From NCBI GenBank assembly GCA_031216915.1, contig CM062296.1:793285823-793349822 (forward strand): a stretch of 64,000 nucleotides of DNA, in the 5' to 3' direction. The stretch comes from Pictodentalium vernedei. Lineage: Eukaryota > Mollusca > Scaphopoda > Dentaliida > Dentaliidae. The number at the start of each line of letters is the position of its first letter. Positions within the stretch are counted from its first letter, which is position 1. The position numbers were made by a program, and so were the translations under genes. Shown here in pieces: positions 50,660 through 61,419 of the stretch. Below the pieces are notes generated by a model. It saw only the letters and a program-made list of their open reading frames with translations, made no database searches and had not been told where the DNA came from.

Positions 50660-53600
50660 CATTGAAAGGATATTGATCAATTGTAATAAGAGGAAGTCTT
50701 CCTCTGACTTTTATAATCATTCTATATGTGGTCAGTGTACTCGCATTAACTCCTGTTCTGTATCGTATGATTTCGATGACAATATGGGAAGCGTATGTCA
50801 CGGTATGTTAAGGGGGAATTGGACACTCCGGTCCTTTCCCCGCAGGGTCACTCTACTTTATCAATTTCTATTTCAGACGATCAAGATTAGGGTGATGTAT
50901 CTGTGATGTCTTCCAACAGTGTGCCTCCGTCGTCACAATTAATGAAGGGCTAGCGGAAAAGTGCTCATGTAAATACGCCAATTGCCTAAGAGGACCCTAG
51001 TAGGTTCGACGGCCTTTGACGTCCGCTAGCTCGCCCGGTATAGCGTTCATTCACCGAATGGTTTGGCAGCCGGGTTCGTCCGTTGCAGTCTAGAAGGAAT
51101 TTTGGGGTGATGCGAGCACTATAAATCAACCAAATGCACACCCAGTGACGGCGGATCAGAGGGAGAACGGAGGAAGCCTTTTAGTCCGGTTCATAGCTCG
51201 TTCTGGTCCTTCCGGACGGCGAGCGAGAGAGGCCCCTCTCTCGTACAACAACATCTGGCCCCAGATGTTGTGGTACAAAATGTTTCGCATTCGGAGCATA
51301 CGTCCGTCGCTCGGGACGCTCCGACATATAGTCAGTCCGGAGTAGACTGTCAATAAGGCTTCCTCATTCTCATGGTAGCGCACACGACCGCTCTTGGCTA
51401 CGTGACCTCCGATATCCAGTCAGCTTCGCCAGTCAGAGAATCATCTGCGACCAGGTCACACCATCCGGTAGCCAGGGATACGAGGCCTGCAGACTCCGGA
51501 CGTTCGCATAGGAAGTGTGCGGGAGTCAACGTACACGGAGCTTCCGGCGGCAATGCATCGTAAGACCGCTACTGCACAGGCCTCGGGAACGGACGTGCTT
51601 TCCTAAATAGCACAGTTTATCGCAGCATCCCAGCATCAACTGAATCTGTCGCATATTTTTTATCCGACGATGCTGGGTCGGGACGCTCCGCGGAAGCGGG
51701 TACGGACGTCCGAAAATTTCATCCGGTCCGACGGGATACCGAAAGGGATTTGAAGGATTTCGAGCTTTCCCTTTCGGAACAACATATGCTGTTGTGTATG
51801 TCATCTGACTTGGTCTTCTACAGCTTCTTTCGTCAGACCAGAATGCTGCGATGCCGGATAAGAAACTGATAGCGTCAGTGGACTTAGAAATTTTTGGTTC
51901 GGTTCAGTGACATCGTCCCTCAGTTCCGACATAGTCCAATAATGTCACACAAACTCTCGAATTATTGAACGACGCTATATATATTATTATTATATGCTTG
52001 CTATAACCAAGCATTTCTGGTTTCTTGTTCGCAAAGTTACGAAGATGTCTTTCAAAAGTGTGCCTCTGTCGTCATAGTTAATGAAGAGCTAGCGGCAATA
52101 AGTGCTCATGGAATATGTCTATCGCCTAAGAGATCCCTTGTAGGATCGACGGAGTGACATTCGCTAGTTCACCCGGTGTAGCATGCATTCATCGAATGGT
52201 TCGTCTGCCGGGTTCGTCCGTTGCGGTCTAGGAAGGAGATTTGGGTGATGCGAGCACTTTAATTACTTTAGTACTCACCCAGTGACGGCAGATTGAGGAC
52301 AGATCGGAGGAAGCCTGTTAGTCCGGTTCCTGGCTTGTCCAGGTCCGTCCGGGCTGTGAGCGAGAGAGGTCCCTCTCTCGTCCAACAACATAGGGGACCG
52401 CATGTTGTGGTTCAGATATTTTACATTCGGAGCATACATCTGTCGGTCGGGACGCTCCGTTATATTGACAGTCCGAGAGACTGTCCATAATGCTTCCTCA
52501 TCCTCACGGCAGGGCACACAACCGCACATTGGCTACGTGACCTCGAGTATCCGATCAGTTTCGTCATTCAGTGATTCCACGGCGAATAGGTCACGCCATC
52601 CGGTAGCCAAGGGACACGAGGCCTATACACTCCGTTCGCTCGCATATTGGTAGTATGCACGGGGTAACGATCACGGAGCTTCCAGTGGCAATGCATTGTA
52701 GGACCGCTTCTCCTTAGGCCGCAGTGACGGACGTGCTATCCGAGTTAGCACAGTTGTTTCGCAGCATCCCAGCAATCGACAGTTTCTTGGTCGAATCAGG
52801 AATTATCCGACGGCGCTGGGTCGGTGCGGTCCGCGGTTGCATCAGGTACGGACGACCGAACGCTTTATAGGGTCCGACAGGATGGCGAAAGGGATTCGAA
52901 AGATTTTGAGTTTTCCCTTTCGTAGTATCGGAAGCTGCCATTTATATCTTCTGGCATTATCTTCCAGTGATTGTTATTTCGGACTACATTGCTGCGATGT
53001 TGGATAAGAGACTTATAGCGTCATTGGACTCGGAATTTTGGATCGGTTCAGGGACATTGTCCCTGACTTACCGACGCAGTCCAATAATTTCATTACAACA
53101 TGTGATTTATTTTTCGACACTATATATGCATACAAGCCTGCTACCAAGCATGGTAGTTTAGTTTCTTGTCTGCGTTGCTCATTTCTGCCGTTTTATCATT
53201 TATACGAATAGTTTATTTTGGCAGAGCAGGGCATACCGAGAGTTCATATGCGTCTAGACGATGTGGTTAAAGACTGGAAATATTCTTTTTCGCCGTCTAT
53301 GTCTTTTCCAACCTCAGTGTTGGAAACGACAATGATGTCTAGTAGACTTAACTTAGACGCTTTATCATACGTAATCCACCTTACTGAGGCGTTATCATTA
53401 CGTCTTCAAGAAAAGATTTACGGGATATTATTCTCAATGTGATTTCTTTTGAGGGCAGTAGTTTGTTCACGTATAACTCCGCCCTTCAGTGGCTGATTGG
53501 AGTTGGTTAGACGTGACGCAGCCCTAGCTACATCCACGCGCGTGGATAGTAAGGTTAAGAACTCTCTCAGAGTCGCTTCGTTCTCGGAGAAGCTTCTCTT

Positions 53601-55540
53601 CGACGGCAACTTTTCAGCAATCCATGAATTGCTCGATTTACACGTTCTCTTGTCTATCTAGTGTTACAAGAGATTCAGACTGGGGCAAACATTCGGTGGT
53701 TGACTCAGAGAGTGCCACTGCAGTTGCCGGACCCGAGTGTTGCAGTTATGACGGTTGCCAGTCAAACAGATTGGGATATAATATTGATCCCAACGGATTC
53801 GAAGTGCCAGGGTCTTTGGGTTCCGCAGTCTCTTAGCAACCAATTATCTTCCGCGGAATAATGTTTTTTAGGCTTGCTTTATGTCATTGCATGAACATTA
53901 TTCAGAAACGCATGCCCAAATCCTGTCCGTTAATTCGACAGTAGTGGCGTATCTCCGGAACCAGGGAGGCACTCATTCGTTTCCGTTATTCAATTTAATG
54001 GAAAGAATCCGTCTGTTGGTTATAGTACACCAAGTTCTGTTTCAGTCCGTCATATTCCGGGTCGTCTGATTGTTTTACCGGACTCCCGTTCACTTAGGGG
54101 TCGCTTGTTGCTGTCAGAATGGACTCTCAACAAATAAGTATTCAATCAGATTTGCTATCTATGGGAGCGCCCAATGATGATTTATTTACGACACAGCTTG
54201 CTAATCAATTGCAGACGTATGTGTTGGCTTGTCCGGATCTCTGAGCTAATGTTGTTAACGCTCTATTGATCTATAGGACGGAATGATAGGATACGCGTAT
54301 CTTCCGGCGCTGTTGTTTCAGCAGGTATTGCTAAGATAAACAACCTCAATACATTTCTGTTGATAGCATCTCTATCTTCACAGAGACCACGGGTAATTTA
54401 CTCTGTTGTCTACTGTGGGACTTAACGTGAAATCTTCCTCAATGAGAGGATCTTTTTTCGCTGGGTAAATCGTGTCATCTTTATCACAACCCGCAAGGTC
54501 GCAACCTTCACGTATTCCGTTGTGTGGTCCGTATTGCATTGTAAGCATTGTACTGGACGAGCTTTGGATGCGATTTCTTACTATAGGAGATCCTCTTCTT
54601 CGCTATTCTATGCAGCTAAAGTGGAGGCTCTTCCGTCGTTGGTGTAGGGATCATTATGTTCATATTGTTGATCCCTCCATACTACTCATTGCAACTTTTT
54701 AGTATACTTGTTTGACAAGATCTACTGCAGCCTGTTATTATTAAGGTTATAGGTTTATGTTACCTCATACCTATGCACTCTAGGATAGTTTACAATTGAG
54801 TCTTATGTCTCTTTATCTAAGTCAGTTAGTAACTTTTTGATAATTAGACTTAGAATCTTTAGATTAAATTCCTATATGGAATTTAACTTCGGTTCTTATT
54901 TAGCTAAGTAATCATTTGAGCCTCTGGAAACAGTAGTTTTCAAATTCTGACCTTTTAGACAGTATTTCTGTTGGTTTCTCTTTTACTGAAGAGTCAGTGA
55001 GTTTCATGCACTATCGATGGATGATTTTCACTTTCGTAGTTTCGGAATCACTACTTCCTTTACTATTTAGGTTGGATTTTTGCATAAGAGTTAGGCTCCT
55101 ATTATCCGGAACCTATTGTTCTTAAGGTCCTTCCGTCTTCGTACGGGCATAGGCCTTTACTCTCTCCGGTTAGAGTTTTTGTATTTATAAACAGATATCT
55201 GTTTATTACGACGGGCGTAAGCTTCTTCTGTCTTTGATGCCTAATAGAAGGACGTTACGCTCCATTCTATTGCTAATGGATTCTATTAACTATCGGTACT
55301 GCTTATGGTATATCATTGATTCAGCAGTTGTGCTTAAGATTTCGGCTCATGAAGTAAGAGTTCTTCTACATCTTGGGCTTACATTAATAGTGTCGCTATT
55401 ATAGATTTTTGAAGGCTGCTCATTGCGCTCAGCCATCCACATTCATGAATTTTTTTCGCAGAAATATCGAGTCCATTTCTGGAGGCCTCTATTGTTAGGT
55501 CTATTATCTACTGCTCAGAATGTCATTCACTTAACAGTTG
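50660..55540 (+). pseudogene. Decayed gag / RNase H / YR-like coding region of B3
   Basis: Fossil coding region with short matches to A-type gag, RNase H and YR. It retains a gag stretch near 52315-52390 that B1 and B2 lack, so the three B copies are not simple replicas of one another. Many breaks; no product is expected. Confidence 0.7.
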
Positions 55541-56122
55541 CTACTATAGCTAGGTAGGCTGTCTGTTTCGGCAGTGACTCCGTTCTGCTGCCCTCTTCGT
55601 TCTGGGCTATTTGACCCAGGGCAAGAAAAAGGGGGGGGGGGGGGAGGGTGTTCCCTTGGGTCACCTGTTTTACTATAAAACAAGGGGATACCTCCTCCGG
55701 AGTTAGTAATTCTGAGCTGTTATTGGGATGGTTGTCTAGTGAGAAGTTTATGTTTTAAAAATTCATTCAAGTCTTAGTTTTTAAAGTATAGCTTTTGAAT
55801 ATTGCATGTGTCAACGGACATGATTATGCAATCCTCAGACACTTTTAAGGAGCATAAGAGTCTCTATTCTCTAGACTTTCTTTATTTATTGGCTTACTTT
55901 AAAAATTATTAGTATAAGGATTATATTGGATATTAATAGAGTACATGGATGTATGATGCTCAATTTTGGAAGGTGTTGTATCTTTCTAATTTATCATAAA
56001 TAAGAAAGATACATGTAAGGCCTATTACTTCTTTTTCCCTTGAGGGGATGACTCTATTTTATATTATTGAGCGTATTCCATCTTGCTCTATGTCCTTGGC
56101 CCTCCAGCCTGTTTACTATTCA

Positions 56123-56209
56123 GCTATGTCTGGGTCATTGGTACAGTATAAAAATGTTAAAAAATTTATAGTAATTTCTATATTTTTTATATTTACCAAT
56201 GACCCAGAC
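56123..56209. repeat. ICR of B3
   Basis: Joined-end complement as in the other copies, with two private changes. Confidence 0.88.
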
Positions 56210-56284
56210 GGGGATGGCCCTCCCAGGAGTTGGGAACTCTTGCCTCCCCGCTGAGTACATAGCGCTTACCAGGCACTGGTTATT

Positions 56285-56511
56285 AGAATGATTAATGGCG
56301 CCAATTTCGGAACGTCCTTGACACTGCGCATGCGCAGTAGAGGTGAAGTGTGGAGGGCCATTCAGGACATGTTTTCTTTGGTTTTAGATGCAAATTTTGG
56401 GGATTGGGGGGCAAAATTTGTGTTTGGCCCTATATTTTAAGAGTTAGCACCAGCTATGTCTGGGTCATTGGTAAGTATAAAAAATATAGAAATTACTATA
56501 AATTTTTTAAC
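56285..56511. repeat. Right ITR of B3
   Basis: Runs from AGAATGATTAATGGCGCC to TTTTTTAAC, followed by TTTTCAAAATATTTC of the split MITE. Confidence 0.9.
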
Positions 56512-56687
56512 TTTTCAAAATATTTCAACAAAACCATATCATGTGACCCCTCATTGGAACGAGCTCATTGAGCTCGTTCCAATGAGGAGTCACATGATAT
56601 GGTTTTGTTGAAATTTTTTGAAAAAATTTAAAAAATGATATTTAAAATAATAAATTTTTATATCGTCTGTGTTGGGTAAAGGGTTAA

Positions 56688-56895
56688 AAGCATAAGAATT
56701 GGTAGCAAACATTCCGTTAAGGAACCACCAGGTTTACCTGGTATACTGTACATTAACAGAAATTTTGCTAGTGACTCCCATGCTTTTTCTCATATTGTAA
56801 ATTTATGTCATGTGGATAATCCACTCTACAAGGATAGTATTGGAATCCACTTTTCCTTTATTACTATTTATATATATGTGATATTAATACAGTAG
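56688..56895 (+). pseudogene. X1 transposase-like gene, C-terminal fragment
   Basis: Right of the MITE, a frame from 56692 reads IRIGSKHSVKEPPGLPGILY and then INRNFASDSHAFSHIVNLC, continuing HVDNPLYKDSIGIHFSF to a TAG at 56893-56895. On the other side of the MITE the gene reads LLQYGMRRVDAAYHTPLA up to 49484. The composition and lack of stops fit a coding remnant of the same gene, separated by the MITE and B3. Confidence 0.5.
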
Positions 56896-57270
56896 ACCTG
56901 TAGGTTGTTTTAAATTTTTAGCCCCCAATGGTAAACAAGCAATGGCAATGCCACAAATTATGGCTGGTATTTTTGTATGTATGTTCCTGCATTCTTTATT
57001 TTATCACAGACTACCCCATATTGCTGAACTGTTTATTAGATATTAAGAGGGGTTCTGTTTTGGTGTTTACACACCCAGGTGCAGTGGATCTGCTTTTTAA
57101 GTTTTACACTAATGGTCAGCAGTAAACAGTGAATAGCACAAACAGTAGCTGATGATAGTAAATGTTGAAAAGAAGATTTATTTCTGTTAAAATAGAATAA
57201 AATCTTTTTTCAACATTTTCTATCCAAATTCCCCACCTGGCAAACCTAGAAATTTAATTTTGGGTTGAGA
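56896..57270. other. X1 3' region without recognisable gene
   Basis: AT-rich DNA with a short inverted pair (ATGTTGAAAAGAAGATTTATT against AATCTTTTTTCAACAT) near 57158-57222. The first unit of the CCCCACCTGGCAAACCTAG repeat begins near 57230. No gene is supported. Confidence 0.4.
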
Positions 57271-57755
57271 ATGGCCTCAACTCTGATATTAAACCCCCCC
57301 CACCTGGCAACCCTAGATATCAAATTAGGGCTGAGAAGTTGGAGGATAGGGGGGTGGGTGACATTAGAGTGAAGGGAGTTGAAATATTGTCTTCAACAAC
57401 TGTTCACCAGATAATTACTGTTGGATATTATCTGATGTACAATCGTTGAAGGCAATATTTTAACCCCCTTCACTCTGATGTCAAACCCCCGTACTTCTCA
57501 ACTCCCAATTTAATATTAATTTAGGGTTGAGAAATTGGGGGTTTTGACCACAGAGTGAAGGGAGTTAAAATATTGCCTTCCACGATTGTCGCTGGATAAT
57601 TTCCATTAGATATTATCTGGTGAACAATTGATGAAGGCAATATTTCAACTCCCTTCAGTCTGATGTCACCCACCCCCCTATTCTCCAACTTCTCAGCCCT
57701 AATTTGATATCTAGGGTTGCCAGGTGGGGGATTTTAATATCAGAGTTGAGGCCAT
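57271..57755. repeat. ~485-bp palindromic foldback element
   Basis: Long inverted repeat: ATGGCCTCAACTCTGATATT at 57271 against AATATCAGAGTTGAGGCCAT at the right end. Further inside, CCACCTGGCAACCCTAGATA pairs with TATCTAGGGTTGCCAGGTGG. Smaller nested inverted units (AGTGAAGGGAGTT / AACTCCCTTCA and TTATCTGRTG types) fill the centre. No coding capacity; probably a foldback MITE inside X1. Confidence 0.82.
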
Positions 57756-58059
57756 TGAAATTTGTGAGTATCATCACTGGTGACTACCATAGATGGTAGA
57801 AAGCATATTAAGTGAAACAAGACATGTTTTTTTTTTGTTGATTTGTTTTATTTGAAATAAAAATACAGCTTCTATTTAAAATATACGTGCATTTTCTATT
57901 AGTCAGACCATTATTCTGACATATACAGCTTTACATCTAACACTATTTTTGCAGTATTCTGTATATTTGAGACCCTGAAACATAAAGCAAATGTTCTATA
58001 TTAAGCCTATGGGGAAAAATAAAAAATTTTAAAAAAACGCCCGCCCGCATGCTTTTTTT
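57756..58059. other. X1 right-end region
   Basis: AT-rich stretch leading to the right terminus of X1, including CGCCCGCCCGCATGC near 58038. No gene is supported. Confidence 0.4.
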
Positions 58060-58731
58060 GAGAAAAAAATGGCCTGAGAAACAGACAATCAACTTTGTAT
58101 GGTCTTATCCAAAGTTTGTTAAGTGTTCCTTCCCTATCCTTCCTTGAAGCCCTCCTGTTAAACTCCCAAGCTTTTTGACTTATTTTTATTTAAACTTTTT
58201 ATTAAATTTCTTGGGAGTTTAATGTGTATTACAGAATGTTTATTCTGTTTATCTCCATGGTTACGTCCTCACCCTAGAGGTGTTGGGTCATTTGGGTCAT
58301 GCATCTTCTATCCGATGTATCGTTTTTTCTTCGTTTGAAGATCTTGCTTTACATTTGGTAGCTTTAAAAATCTGTTGTAAACTGACTTTGGGCCTTTTTT
58401 TTCTGTGCCTGATGTCTTGTTTCTGTTTTTTTCCTTGACGTTGTTTACATTGGCAACGTCCTTAAATATATGAAGTATTTGGTTATTATTACTGTAGGAT
58501 TGTTGTAAGATACATTAATTAATGTTCCGGAAGTGTAGCATTAATGTTTTGAATTTTGTCCACACTTGGGCTCTTCATGTTCCCTCAGGGAACTTGGGCT
58601 TTTGTCAAAATTTTTTCGAAAAATTTTTTGAATTAAACTTTTCTATTTCGATTGTTGATTATTATGTATATTTATTATATATTTGTTGTGAAGTTTGTGG
58701 GAGTTCGATCGACTTAGTTTTGTTTAATCAT

Positions 58732-60900
58732 GAAAGCTTATTGCTCAAAATGCAAGGCGAGGAAGTCTTCCTCAGATTTACATACGTGTTGCCATGCTTG
58801 TACTCAATGTACTCCTACAAAATCTTGTCCTACATGTTGATTGGGATGACAAATGTTGGATGCAGGTGTCATGGTACGTTGTTAGCGGTGAGAGGCCAAT
58901 GCTGGTACTCTCGCCGCAAGGTCATTAAAGTTTTTCAGTTTCTTTTTCAGAGGATCAAGAACATGGTGGTGGTAATGTGACACCTACCAAAAGTGTGCTA
59001 CCGTCATCACGCTCTGATGAACAAACAGAGCTAGCTGCTAAGGTGCTCTTGAATATTAGGCAAGGGATAAGGCCACTGGGCGGTTGTTTTAATCCTTTGC
59101 CAGCAGCCTCCCCGTGGGAACCCCGGGAAGTAAGCAGCACTTGTTTACTGTGGTAAACCAGTTCCGCTTTACTAGTAAAATAGGACCCAGTCACCAATGC
59201 TTGGGTGAAAGTCCTCTAAAATGGGCAACATGTTGATCAGCGATTGACTAAACTTGACTTCATCTCCATGTTGTGTCACGATTAGCCATGGTGCATAAAT
59301 ATGTGACGTTAACCACCAACAAACCAAACTTGCCAGCAGCTAGCTCAACCGGTGAAGTGGTTACTCCGTCTGTGGGAGCCATGACACCGGGTATGTCCAT
59401 TGCAGTCGCAGGAAGTGTAGCGGGTAGATCGAGCACCTCAAAAACAAAACAGGCTCACCCAGTGACGACGGAACTGGGGAGGAAGGCAGCAAGTTTTTTG
59501 TCGGGAGGCTCGGCGAGGTCTGAAAAGGCCGCAAGCGGGAGAGGTCCCTCTCTAACCCAGCAACATCTGGAGCCAGATGTTGTTATGAAAAACTTTCACT
59601 GGCTGTAGCATATGTCGACACCTGCTGCTCGGAACGCTCCGTCTAGACTGCAGCCGGCCTTGGCTACAGTCACGGCTTCTTCTGCTATCATCATTAAGCA
59701 CACACGACCCCATCCTAGCTACCCGACTTCCGATATCCAGCCTGCTGTTTAAAGAAGGAACCACTCTTCGCCCGTGAAGTCGGGACCATCCAATAGCTAA
59801 GGAGCCGAGGTCTCGATCATCGGGACGTTCGCAGGAGAGAACCATCTCCGTAATGCCATCCCAGGAGCAGCAAGCGGCTGAGAAACAGAAAACCGCTGCT
59901 CCTCAGGCCTCGATGACGGACTTGCTGTCACAGATTGCACAGCTGATCGCAGCATCCCAGCAAGTGCGGAAGCAACCTCCCTCAGACTCAGAACCTGAAC
60001 TGTCGGATGGTGCTGGGTCGGTCCAGTCGTCTGTTCACGCAGATGTAATGGACCGAGATTTGCAACTGATTCACTCGGATGGTGAAAGGGATAAGGAAGA
60101 GGATTACCCTTCCCTTTCGGAGCAACACATGGTTGGATTTTATCCATCAGTACTACCCTGAGTTTGTTCCACCGAATCAGCAAGCTGCGACAACACGAGA
60201 GAAACTGCGGGCGTCTCTAGATGCAGACTTTATACGGAGGAAGGAAGAAGTTCTTTCTTTCCTGGTTCATTCTAGGCAGGTGTCGCAGGCCTTCGGCCAT
60301 GTAGACGATGCCATATTTAACCTCTCACATGCGAGGAAAAAAGGCGGTTTCTTGTCAACATCTTCCATAAATATACCGTTCCTTGGACCACATTTATTTA
60401 AAACCGTTTGGAGAAGATGTGCAGAGAGCTCCACTGCATTTGGATGAGCAGGCCAGGGATTTAGATATTTCCTTACCTGCATCATTCAGTATTCGCTCAG
60501 ATGTAATGGAAACTGCAATTTCATTGAATCGAGCGAATTTGTACACAATGTCCTGCGCAGATCACCTTACCAGAGCTTTGGCACAACGTCTCAACGGTAA
60601 GGAATTTGAGGACGTATGTACCTCTCTAAGAGTTCTTTCAAGGGCAATCATGTATGCCACGTATAACTCCACCCTGACAGTGGCTAATCTGGATTTAATT
60701 AGATGTGATGCTGCCCTTGCTTCGTCATCACTTATGGACGACAAGGTGAAAAGCTCTCTCCGGGTCACTCCGGTCTCCGGACATACTATCTTTGACAAGC
60801 TTTCGTTAGTATACAAACAAGTGACTAAGAAAGCATCCAGTGCTCTGTTATTGAAGTCGGCATCTCAACAACCCGTTTCCTCCACCCGCAAAACTGTCAA
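58732..60900 (+). pseudogene. gag-like region of DIRS type C (broken)
   Basis: Matches to A-type gag along its length: the N-terminal Cys cluster (CSKCKARKSSSDLH), the middle (AHPVTTEL, GRGPSLTQQHLEPDVV), AQLIAASQQ, and the C-terminal core (RALAQRLNGKEFED, LRVLSRAIMYATYNSTL, DAALASSSLMDDKVKSSLRV). It is a fossil; no product is called. Confidence 0.72.
59064..59329 (+). mobile_element. SINE-like insert within DIRS type C
   Basis: About 266 bp that interrupts the gag homology (AAKVLLNIRQ before, AASSTGE after). It ends GATTAGCCATGGTGCATAAA followed by TATGTGACGTTAACCACCAACAAAC. The same tail recurs at 60904-60962 with AATAAATAAATAAATA. A repeated 3' tail with a short A-rich repeat suggests a SINE. 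A candidate tRNA-type promoter (GGAACCCCGGG) is weak, and I see no clear target duplication. Confidence 0.5.
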
Positions 60901-60962
60901 GGTCATGATTAGCCATTGTGGATAAGTATGTGACCTTAAACACCAATAAATAAATAAATAAC
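60900..60962 (+). mobile_element. SINE tail fragment
   Basis: GATTAGCCATTGTGGATAAG then TATGTGACCTTAAACACCAA and AATAAATAAATAAATA, matching the end of the insert at 59064-59329. It marks the point where DIRS type C sequence stops. TTAAACACCAATAAATAAA-type tails are common in SINEs of marine invertebrates, as far as I recall. Confidence 0.55.
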
Positions 60963-61261
60963 TGGTTGAGAGCTAGAAGCCACCATCATGGCTTTATTGG
61001 AAATGCTAAAAACCACTTTAGTGGCTTTACACTGTATGAGTTAAGTTGCATAAAATTTTTTTATAAAAATTGTTCTTCACAATTTATTGGAGAGTACCAA
61101 CAGGCACTCTCCAATAAATTGTAACAAGACATTAAAATCTTGCTACATCTTTGAAATGAAAAAAGGTACAAATCAATTTTGAAAAAATATTTTGCTCTCT
61201 ACTGTTTAATAATTCTCCCTCGAAATCTAATTTACAGATTTTAGGCTCCACAAAGTAGATC
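60963..61261. other. Intron segment with a 17-bp hairpin
   Basis: No gene is recognised. Perfect arms at 61079-61095 (ACAATTTATTGGAGAGT) and 61106-61122 form a hairpin related to that at 5653-5708. Before it, a weak inverted pair (AGCCACCATCATGGCT) lies near 60979. Confidence 0.55.
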
Positions 61262-61419
61262 TTCTGTTTCTCAGGCCATTTTTGGTAAAATTGCATGTGG
61301 GCTGGCAGTTTTTTTTATTTTATTTTTACCTGCGTCGCCAGCGGCAGAGCAGGTCTAGTAACCGCTCGACTCCGTCTGTCGTATCGTCCATCCGTCAGTC
61401 CGTCCATCAGTCCGTCCGA

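Larger units (their letters stand above)
49559..56511 (+). mobile_element. Non-autonomous DIRS copy B3, heavily decayed
   Basis: Left ITR (49559-49758), leader (49759-50660), gag-like region with one internal repetition (about 50660-53640), RNase-H-like (about 53660-54400) and YR-like (about 54510-55540) remnants, G-tract near 55631, ICR (56123-56209) and right ITR (56285-56511). It has the same overall layout as B1 and B2 but is more distant from them, and it lacks their A-like gag patch. Dozens of breaks. It was inserted in the left half of a piggyBac MITE at the position used by A1 in another copy of that MITE. Confidence 0.87.
49489..56683. mobile_element. piggyBac-type MITE, split by DIRS copy B3
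   Basis: The left piece (49489-49558) starts CCCTTTACCTAACGAATCGC after TTAA (49485-49488). The right piece (56512-56683) ends GTTGGGTAAAGGG before TTAA (56684-56687). The right piece has a near-perfect hairpin (about 56522-56618) around GGAACGAGCTCATTGAGCTC. Without B3 it would be about 240 bp, like the copy at 3167-3407. It lies inside the transposase-like gene: compatible coding sequence ends at 49484 and resumes at 56688. Confidence 0.88.
29221..58086 (+). mobile_element. Large DNA-transposon-like unit X1 inserted in type C DIRS
   Basis: Ends are CTCTGTTTCTCAGGCCCGCG (29221) and the inverted GGCCTGAGAAACAGAC (58071-58086), with GCATGC motifs just inside each end. The DIRS type C leader stops at one end and resumes at the other, which supports one inserted unit. 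Apart from later insertions (tandem-array R2, B2, A3, a MITE with B3, a palindrome), its own content is a broken transposase-like gene in pieces between 38939 and 56895. The same end motif borders a second unit at 61262-62412. I see no clear target duplication, so exact ends are uncertain. Confidence 0.6.
58087..60900 (+). mobile_element. Divergent DIRS type C: leader remainder and gag-like region
   Basis: The leader resumes with AAGTGTTCCTTCCCTATCC and CTTGGGAGTTTAATG and keeps the family order (acid CTCACC block, GTTTACATTGGCAACGTCC, TTGTCCACACTTGGGCT). The gag-like region (from the ATG near 58732) shows CSKCKARKSSSDLH, then AQLIAASQQ and the conserved core CADHLTRALAQRLNGKEFED. It stops near 60900 at a SINE-type tail. 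RT, YR and the right ITR are not present in the window. A SINE-like insert occupies 59064-59329. Broken in several places and clearly older than A and B. The left ITR lies at 28751-29210. Confidence 0.8.

Noticed and set aside
59095-59130. tRNA gene or clear tRNA-type box A/B in the SINE-like insert
   Set aside because: GGAACCCCGGG only loosely fits a B box and no cloverleaf can be drawn.
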